A program made the translations under genes and the position numbers. A DNA stretch of 40,016 nt, taken from a virus. The notes under the pieces are model-generated. The model ran no database searches, was not told the origin of the DNA, and saw only the letters and a list, made by a program, of their open reading frames with translations. Shown piece by piece: positions 34,414 to 40,016 of this stretch. Position 1 is the stretch's first letter. Each line of letters begins with the position of its first letter. Location of the stretch: positions 1-40,016 of IMG/VR virus record IMGVR_UViG_3300046007_009977; one strand, 5' to 3'.

Positions 34414-37185
34414 ATGCCACAGATTAATATATTAAACGTATTGCAGGGAGACAGTCAATCCACTGTAGTTGACAAAATCAATTATAATTTTGACCAGATC
34501 CTCAGTGCTGGTGGAGGACCTCAAGGATCCCAGGGATTGCTTGGGCCAACTGGACCAATTGGTCCTCAAGGTCCCCAAGGAGTACAAGGAGCTCAAGGAC
34601 CTTCTGGAACTAAATGGTTTGTTCAGGACACATCACCTGCCTCTGGAGGTATAACTGGTGCTAATCCTTGGACATTTCCAACATTAGGAGACTACTGGCT
34701 AGATCCAGACTCTGCGAATCAGGAGGTTTATGTTTTTGGTAGCACCGGATGGCTTAATACTGGATTTGGCCTCGCTTCTGGTCAGTTATTCCAGAAAGTT
34801 ACTCCAATTGATATAATTGGTGGTGCAACCGGACAGGCTATACTCTTTTCTGGAGCAACCGCAGGGGATAAAAGTTTAGTTATTTCAGATTCAAGTATTA
34901 ATGATTACACACCGGGAGGAAGTGCTATTCAGAACTTAAATTTTGAAGATGCTAAATTAAAGGTCGCAACTAAGGACTCCAGAGCAATCATAATGAGTTT
35001 TGGTAGATCCTCTTTTGACGTAGTACCAGCTGGTACAGGATCTTCAACAAGTACATATAACCCTCATTTTAAATGGGATCTTCAAGTTAACCCATTTGGA
35101 ACAACTGGGGTTGGTCCTAATTTTTATAACCTTAGTTTTATTAATCCAAAGGGAGCAATAGGAATAAAATCTCAAGGTGCTGCTGCTGAATCTGGAATTA
35201 ATTTATTAAGTACTAGTGAAATATCAGCACAAGCTAGCGACAGCATTGTATTAAAAACTACTTCCCCAGATAAGGGTACTTTTATAGATGTAGTATCTAG
35301 CGGTGGATTCTTAGAGGTTTCTAATGGGTATCCAACTAACGCATCTTTTGCCCCTATTTTTGCTAATTCTACTGGTCTTGGAATAGGATTAGGAACTGGT
35401 CAATTCAAACAGACTGGGGATGATGCTAGAAGATTGGCAGTTTACGGTAACAGCAGTATATCATCTACACAATCACTACACACTTCCGCTTTGTTTGTAG
35501 GTACGCCTACTACACCTAATTACAATAAAGGAAGCTTATTTGTTGAGGGACATGTTGGATTTGGATCTACTGGATCTACTGGAGATTTAATATCTGGAAT
35601 TTCCACTACTGGGATGTCGGAATCACAAAATAGATTTCCACAACTTTGGATAACTTCACCCAACTACGGTCCGGGTGTTCAAATAAGAACTAAGGGATCT
35701 GCATCATATGCTCCTAGAACTACAATAGGGGACGGAGTTTTTGATTATTCATTAGCTGGGGGAGTAACTGCTTTAGCTGGAACTGGGCCTGATATAACGC
35801 AAGAATTTTATTCTAATGGATATACTTTCCAACCGGGACCATTAATAAGTTACCAACACAAGATTTCCACACCAACAAACACAACTGGGACTGCTCCTGT
35901 TTTCTCTATTACCACTTATACCAATGCGGGAATTTATGGGACCAGCACAGTGAACAGGACATCTATACAAACTAGAAATTCCAATAGATTTTTAGAAATA
36001 ATGTCTAATGGAACTGGTGGATCTAATAAAGTTAATATTGGAATTTCAGAGGAAAGCTTAGTTACTCTTTGGGGTGGTACTGCAGGATCTCCAAAATTAG
36101 GAGGTGTTGCCATAGGGGTTTCTGGGTCTAATGCCTCTATTGGATCACCTCTACAGGGAAATTTAACCGGTTCTACTTTTACTGCTAATAATCTAGCTAG
36201 TCACAGTTTGGTTGTGACGGGTGTACAAACTATAGGTACTAATAATCCTATCTCTCTCCTGAACCCAACAGGGGCTGGAGCTAGTGCAGCTTTCGGAAGT
36301 AATTCCATGCTCAAAATCGCTAGAAATTTATATAGTACAACTACTAGTTTCGGGGTTAAAGGTTTAAGTGCACAGGGTAATTATCCCTTTAATTATGCAA
36401 ACGGAATTGAGATAACTTCTTTTGTCCCCTTCGCCCCAACAGCAGTTAAAGGATCAAACAGATCCGTAGCAATATCAGTAGCAGCTTCTTCGACTATAAG
36501 AAATTCAGACGGATCTTTACCAGCTGCTTCAGGAACTGGTTTCTTTGTATCAGATACTGGTGAAAATGTTGCTATAGGATCATCTATAGATTTAACTACT
36601 GCATTGAATGTATCTGGAGCAGGCTCTGACTTTTCTATAAAAGCTAAAGGTAATGCTGGGATCACAGGTAATGTTGGAATCACTGGTGACACAACACTGG
36701 CAGGTGATCTTTCTATAACTAGTGGTGGTGAATTTAATTATTACGGCACATCTCCATCAACTTCTGATATAAGGATAACAACATCGGGAAGAATTTTCAA
36801 TCTAACTAAGAGTTTACATCATAATACAACAACAGATCCACCAGGAGGAATAGTTTATTTAGGACCTGGCGACGAGGTAATATCATCCGGTAATTTTAGT
36901 TACGCATCTAATGGAAATGTAATTGGAAATTGGATAAAGGTAGGCCAAGTAGTTCACGTTACGGGCAAATGGACAGCAACTGCTAGTGACCAATTTTATC
37001 TTCCTGTTCAACCTGCTGCTGGCTCGTCTATTTCAAATCTTAATGGAGTAGCTAACGAGGATAATGTTATGTATGCTTGGAGAGTTATACAAGCGGGTAC
37101 TAATGCAAGACTGTATAGGGATGGCAATCCCGTTCCTGTAGGAGGAGAAGAATATAGCTTCGTATTTTCTTACCTTATATCTTAA
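34414..37185 (+). CDS. tail fibre with gp10-like N-terminus and collagen-like stalk
   Basis: 923 residues. The N-terminus (INILNVLQGDSQSTVVDKINYNFDQIL) closely echoes T4 gp10 (INIGNVVDDG ... KINENFDELY), the module that attaches to the wedge. It leads directly into ten Gly-X-Y triplets (residues 35-64, rich in GPQ/GPT/GPI), a collagen-like triple-helical stalk. The long middle is Gly/Ser/Thr-rich beta structure with repeated short motifs (GTGAG, GSTGSTGD). The last ~70 residues form a compact domain (GNWIKVGQVVHVTGKWTATASDQFYLP) of the kind found at receptor-binding tips. Probable role: trimeric adsorption fibre fixed to the baseplate. Confidence 0.78.
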   Translation: MPQINILNVLQGDSQSTVVDKINYNFDQILSAGGGPQGSQGLLGPTGPIGPQGPQGVQGAQGPSGTKWFVQDTSPASGGITGANPWTFPTLGDYWLDPDSANQEVYVFGSTGWLNTGFGLASGQLFQKVTPIDIIGGATGQAILFSGATAGDKSLVISDSSINDYTPGGSAIQNLNFEDAKLKVATKDSRAIIMSFGRSSFDVVPAGTGSSTSTYNPHFKWDLQVNPFGTTGVGPNFYNLSFINPKGAIGIKSQGAAAESGINLLSTSEISAQASDSIVLKTTSPDKGTFIDVVSSGGFLEVSNGYPTNASFAPIFANSTGLGIGLGTGQFKQTGDDARRLAVYGNSSISSTQSLHTSALFVGTPTTPNYNKGSLFVEGHVGFGSTGSTGDLISGISTTGMSESQNRFPQLWITSPNYGPGVQIRTKGSASYAPRTTIGDGVFDYSLAGGVTALAGTGPDITQEFYSNGYTFQPGPLISYQHKISTPTNTTGTAPVFSITTYTNAGIYGTSTVNRTSIQTRNSNRFLEIMSNGTGGSNKVNIGISEESLVTLWGGTAGSPKLGGVAIGVSGSNASIGSPLQGNLTGSTFTANNLASHSLVVTGVQTIGTNNPISLLNPTGAGASAAFGSNSMLKIARNLYSTTTSFGVKGLSAQGNYPFNYANGIEITSFVPFAPTAVKGSNRSVAISVAASSTIRNSDGSLPAASGTGFFVSDTGENVAIGSSIDLTTALNVSGAGSDFSIKAKGNAGITGNVGITGDTTLAGDLSITSGGEFNYYGTSPSTSDIRITTSGRIFNLTKSLHHNTTTDPPGGIVYLGPGDEVISSGNFSYASNGNVIGNWIKVGQVVHVTGKWTATASDQFYLPVQPAAGSSISNLNGVANEDNVMYAWRVIQAGTNARLYRDGNPVPVGGEEYSFVFSYLIS
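34516..34605 (+). repeat. collagen-like Gly-X-Y coding repeat (10 triplets)
   Basis: Ten uninterrupted G-X-Y codon triplets encode GPQ, GSQ, GLL, GPT, GPI, GPQ, GPQ, GVQ, GAQ and GPS. Glutamine and proline dominate the X/Y positions, as in many phage collagen-like stalks. The short length suggests a rigid neck rather than a whole shaft. Confidence 0.88.
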
Positions 37186-37190
37186 TTACA

Positions 37191-37406
37191 ATGAGGAAAG
37201 AATGGTTTATACAAAAATATAGGGACATCCACCGGGATCTCAATATATTAGAAAGTGAGGTGGAGCAGCATTTAAAATCGAAAGAGAAGCTAATAGGAGA
37301 GGATAAAAAATTAGAAGACCTGAAAAAACGTATAATAGAAACGATAGATCTATTAAATAAAACTAGAGAAGATGAAAGAAGAATCTTTAATTACCAAAAT
37401 TCTTAA
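37191..37406 (+). CDS. small helical coiled-coil protein
   Basis: 71 residues, highly charged and almost entirely helical (RDLNILESEVEQHLKSKEKL, LEDLKKRIIETIDLLNKTRED). There is no signal or membrane segment. The start lies 5 nt after the fibre stop. Its last 35 nt overlap the start of the membrane protein gene in another frame, which suggests translational coupling. Possible roles: cytoplasmic partner or assembly chaperone; nothing identifies it by family. Confidence 0.62.
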   Translation: MRKEWFIQKYRDIHRDLNILESEVEQHLKSKEKLIGEDKKLEDLKKRIIETIDLLNKTREDERRIFNYQNS

Positions 37407-38169
37407 ACGAAAAGATATAGTGCTCGTTGCAGCTATTGCAATCTTGCTCTTATTGTTATTTAGACAGTGTAGTAACAACGCAGACCTTAAGTCCCAGATG
37501 TTTATACAGAATCACAATTTAGATGCGTTAAAAGACACTGTAAGGCTTCAAAAGAATAGAGCGGGAGAAGACACATATGTTAGGAAGACACTCCTTGCAT
37601 CTAAGAAGAATCTAGAGGATTTAAATAAAAATCTTGCAGAGGAACTCAAGAAAGTTAAAGGCGATGTTATTGTCATACACGATGTGGAAACAGTTGTTGA
37701 GACCGATACCCAATATGTTAATAATTATCTCACGGTTTATGCCGACGGTAGTTATAGTTTAGACTGGAAATTTGACACAACATTCTCCGCTAACAACTAC
37801 AGGAAATTTTCAGGAAACAGCTTCTTTAAAATAGATTCGGTTACTAATAAGGTGACACCAGGTACTACCAGAATAAATGAGGACGAAATGGGATTTTCAT
37901 TTGTGACTGGATTAAGAGAAAAAGATAAATCTTTAGAGATTTTTGTAACACCAAAATATCCAGGAATGAAGATAACGGAGATTGAAGGAGCTATTATTGA
38001 TCCATATAAATCCACGGTTTTAAAGAATATGTTTCCCAATAAAAAATTCTCCGTTGGTCCTTATGTAGGAGTTGGGTTAGGTGCAGGATATGGTATAAAT
38101 GGTAAGCCTATTATGGGTGCAATGTTTAACGTTGGTGTGGGTATACAATATTCCATCATTAAATTCTAA
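37372..38169 (+). CDS. spanin-like inner-membrane-anchored protein with Gly-rich beta C-terminus
   Basis: 265 residues. The basic start (KRK 12-14) and hydrophobic run 16-30 (IVLVAAIAILLLLLF) form a single N-terminal membrane anchor. There is no lipobox. A periplasmic coiled coil follows at about 38-92 (LKDTVRLQKNRAGEDTYV, KKNLEDLNKNLAEELKKVKG), then beta segments and a C-terminal Gly-rich stretch (SVGPYVGVGLGAGYGINGKP) ending in Phe. The plan and the wording (LRxKDxSLEIFVTPKYPGMKIT, EGAIIDP) resemble a protein type I associate with Bacteroidota phages (DUF6808-like, recalled, not searched). An i-spanin-like role in disrupting the envelope at lysis is inferred from anchor plus coiled coil. 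Confidence 0.65.
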   Translation: MKEESLITKILKRKDIVLVAAIAILLLLLFRQCSNNADLKSQMFIQNHNLDALKDTVRLQKNRAGEDTYVRKTLLASKKNLEDLNKNLAEELKKVKGDVIVIHDVETVVETDTQYVNNYLTVYADGSYSLDWKFDTTFSANNYRKFSGNSFFKIDSVTNKVTPGTTRINEDEMGFSFVTGLREKDKSLEIFVTPKYPGMKITEIEGAIIDPYKSTVLKNMFPNKKFSVGPYVGVGLGAGYGINGKPIMGAMFNVGVGIQYSIIKF

Positions 38170-38183
38170 GGGATATATAAACC

Positions 38184-40016
38184 ATGGCTTATACATCTAC
38201 ACAAAGGTTCGTAAAATTTGGATCTTTTCTCTTAATGGAGTACGACTATACGGTTGCTCCAACTCCTGAAATTTACTATGTAAACACTGGTGTTCCTGCT
38301 GTAGGGTTTGAAAAGATTGTTAATGGATATTTCAATAATGCGGTACAGATCCTAAATAATCCCGCTTCTGAAGCAACAACGGGAAACGTAAGAGATCTTA
38401 GTGTTGTACAAACAGATAAGAATAGATTCGTAACACTTGACCAGGATTATTTAGTTCCTTATTTAGACACAGATCCTAAATTAACCTCTGTAAACAATCT
38501 GCCAGTTGTTTTTCCTTCTAACATTGGCGTTTATTATGACACCATAAAATTTCATATAGTAGCTGGATATAATTTTGAAAATATTGATGGTATAATACTA
38601 CAGGGTCAATTTCAAGAAAGGACTGGTAAAAAAGCAACAATATTTCAAAGATTAATAACTAAATCGGATACCACTTCAGTTGTATTGAATCCTAATCCAA
38701 TTTATCTAGGAGGTGCTTTATATGATCATTATATAGAGATTAAGATTCCTGCATATACCAATATGGTTTATGAATTTGATATCTTAGCAGGTACTCCAGC
38801 ACAAACAAGTACGTTAGCTGCTAAAATATCTTCAGATGGAAACGGATTTCTAAAAGACGCACCAATAACGGTGAATCTTTATGAAATCACATCCACTGTG
38901 TTAAAAAATGGATATGAGAATTATATAGCTCAATCTAGAAATCAGCTTGCAGTTGTACCAAGGGATAATTTTTCATCTCTTGCAGCAGTTATACAGGAAA
39001 ATGCTTTCTATAGTTATCTTGAATACTATCCAACATGGGATGGTAATTTCTTAGAGGACTTCTTAAATGCTGAGGGAAAGGTTGGTAATGTTTATTATGC
39101 TATTAATGAAGTGGAAGTAAAGGAACAAGTTGGACTTTCTTATATTACCACATACAACTTTAGTAACACCCAGACACAAGACTTCAATGCACCTAGCATA
39201 TTTAGGCCAATATTGATTAATCCATTAACAACTTCTTTTCTAGTTAATTACACAATGAGATTAGTTAATAAGGCAAATCAGAATCAAATTATTAGAAAAT
39301 CTACATTCTCATCTTTTGACGTTTCTAAATATGGTAGAGAAAATAATGTTATTTCTCTCACTACCGGAGCTTATTCACAAAAGGTTTATAATAAAATAGT
39401 ACAGGCACCTAATGTTATATCGGGAGGTCCTTCTATTACTCCATCTGGGCCAATAGAGAAAAGAATACCTGTTTTCTATAAGGACAACAATATTTCAATT
39501 ACGAAGGAGACTTTAATTATTGATAAGGACGGAAATATAGTATCAGAAACATCCATCCCTGATGCAACTCAAATATTTGGCCAAGGAAAAGCAAAAATAT
39601 TAGTTGATCCTTTTGATAATTTCTTCAAATTTACTGTCTATAATTATAAAGATGGTACTTCTCCTGAAATATTAGATCTAGGGACTTCCCTTAGCTATTA
39701 TATTGTTTTTATTGATTCTTCTGGTCAAAGTGTAAGAGTAGAAAATATTAAAAACAGAACTACAGTCTCAAATCCATCTGCTGGACAGGTTGCTTTTAAA
39801 GTTGTAGAGACAAATTCAAAAAAAGTACTTGGATTTACTTCGAGAGACTTTTATATAGTTTCTAGAACACCAGATGGAACAGAAACTAAGTTATACTCGG
39901 GATCTTGGCAAACACAGGCTGAATTTATAGCTAGTACTACTGTAACCACAACGACGCCTACGACGCCTACAACAACCGGAGTAACAGGATCAACTCCAAG
40001 TACAACTACTGGAGTA
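38184..40016 (+). CDS. virion structural protein, partial, with Thr-rich end
   Basis: The frame is open from the ATG at 38184 to the window edge, 611 codons with no stop, so the 3' end is missing. The start follows a 14-nt spacer containing GGATATATAA. The N-terminus (AYTSTQRFVKFGSFLLMEYDYTV) has no signal peptide. The chain is beta-rich with no charged coiled coil and no recognised domain. The visible C-terminal end (about residue 584 on) is a low-complexity Thr/Pro/Gly linker (TTVTTTTPTTPTTTGVTG), suggesting a hinge before a further domain outside the window. The composition matches the preceding tail proteins. Structural role likely; specific identity unknown. Confidence 0.62.
   Translation, partial: MAYTSTQRFVKFGSFLLMEYDYTVAPTPEIYYVNTGVPAVGFEKIVNGYFNNAVQILNNPASEATTGNVRDLSVVQTDKNRFVTLDQDYLVPYLDTDPKLTSVNNLPVVFPSNIGVYYDTIKFHIVAGYNFENIDGIILQGQFQERTGKKATIFQRLITKSDTTSVVLNPNPIYLGGALYDHYIEIKIPAYTNMVYEFDILAGTPAQTSTLAAKISSDGNGFLKDAPITVNLYEITSTVLKNGYENYIAQSRNQLAVVPRDNFSSLAAVIQENAFYSYLEYYPTWDGNFLEDFLNAEGKVGNVYYAINEVEVKEQVGLSYITTYNFSNTQTQDFNAPSIFRPILINPLTTSFLVNYTMRLVNKANQNQIIRKSTFSSFDVSKYGRENNVISLTTGAYSQKVYNKIVQAPNVISGGPSITPSGPIEKRIPVFYKDNNISITKETLIIDKDGNIVSETSIPDATQIFGQGKAKILVDPFDNFFKFTVYNYKDGTSPEILDLGTSLSYYIVFIDSSGQSVRVENIKNRTTVSNPSAGQVAFKVVETNSKKVLGFTSRDFYIVSRTPDGTETKLYSGSWQTQAEFIASTTVTTTTPTTPTTTGVTGSTPSTTTGV
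39933..40016 (+). repeat. Thr/Pro/Gly low-complexity coding tract (runs off window)
   Basis: The last 28 codons encode almost only Thr with Val, Pro, Gly and Ser, repeating TTTTP/TTP and TTTGV. The ACG-CCT-ACG codon core (acgacgcct repeated twice) could expand by slippage. The tract ends at the window edge, so its full length is unknown. Confidence 0.7.

Noticed and set aside
34469-34654. 61-residue plus-strand frame over the collagen-like region
   Set aside because: Open only because the Gly-X-Y repeat lacks stops in the shifted frame; the main frame carries the recognised fibre sequence.

Overview
The window is one side of a virion morphogenesis region from a large, AT-rich, T4-like contractile-tailed phage (myovirus). 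The recognisable landmarks are a tail-tube-type protein, a gp5-like hub with an OB fold, gp25 and gp6 baseplate wedge proteins, a gp13-like neck protein, a phage PhoH ATPase and a set of very large fibre/baseplate proteins. A Bacteroidota (flavobacterium-like) host is likely. Almost no start codon has a Shine-Dalgarno sequence, starts are preceded by A/T-rich stretches, the giant wedge protein carries propeller repeats typical of Bacteroidota proteins (two-component-regulator propeller and SBBP-like), and the membrane-anchored protein near the right end resembles proteins of Bacteroidota phages. The host call is inference.

Layout. Positions 2-208 hold the 3' end of an upstream gene. 218-8826 encodes a tube-initiator-like protein with a Tyr/Pro-rich repeat tail, a lysozyme-less gp5-like hub protein and a 1698-residue unrecognised baseplate/tail protein. 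8883-11438 is an unexpected pair: a protein of S1 RNA-binding repeats and an amidoligase-like (GCS-fold) enzyme with a beta-helix-like tail. 11444-14579 is a compact neck/baseplate block (gp13-like, gp25, gp6, an 81-aa protein). 14581-21366 is a 2261-residue protein in the gp7 position with two predicted beta-propellers. phoH (21363-22034) is the only minus-strand gene and overlaps the giant gene tail to tail. After a 111-bp divergent spacer, 22146-37185 encodes fibre/baseplate proteins, two of which start with a gp9/gp10-like wedge-attachment motif and one of which has a short collagen-like stalk. 37191-38169 holds a small coiled-coil protein overlapping a spanin-like inner-membrane protein. 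38184 to the window end is an open structural gene with a Thr-rich end.

How it works together: most genes build the tail tip, baseplate and adsorption fibres, are co-oriented and are separated by 0-60 bp, so they are probably co-expressed late, partly by stop-restart coupling (TAATATG junctions). PhoH, the S1-repeat protein and the amidoligase-like protein are the non-classical passengers. No tRNA, CRISPR array, insertion sequence or convincing rho-independent terminator was seen. No gene-free stretch exceeds about 111 bp.
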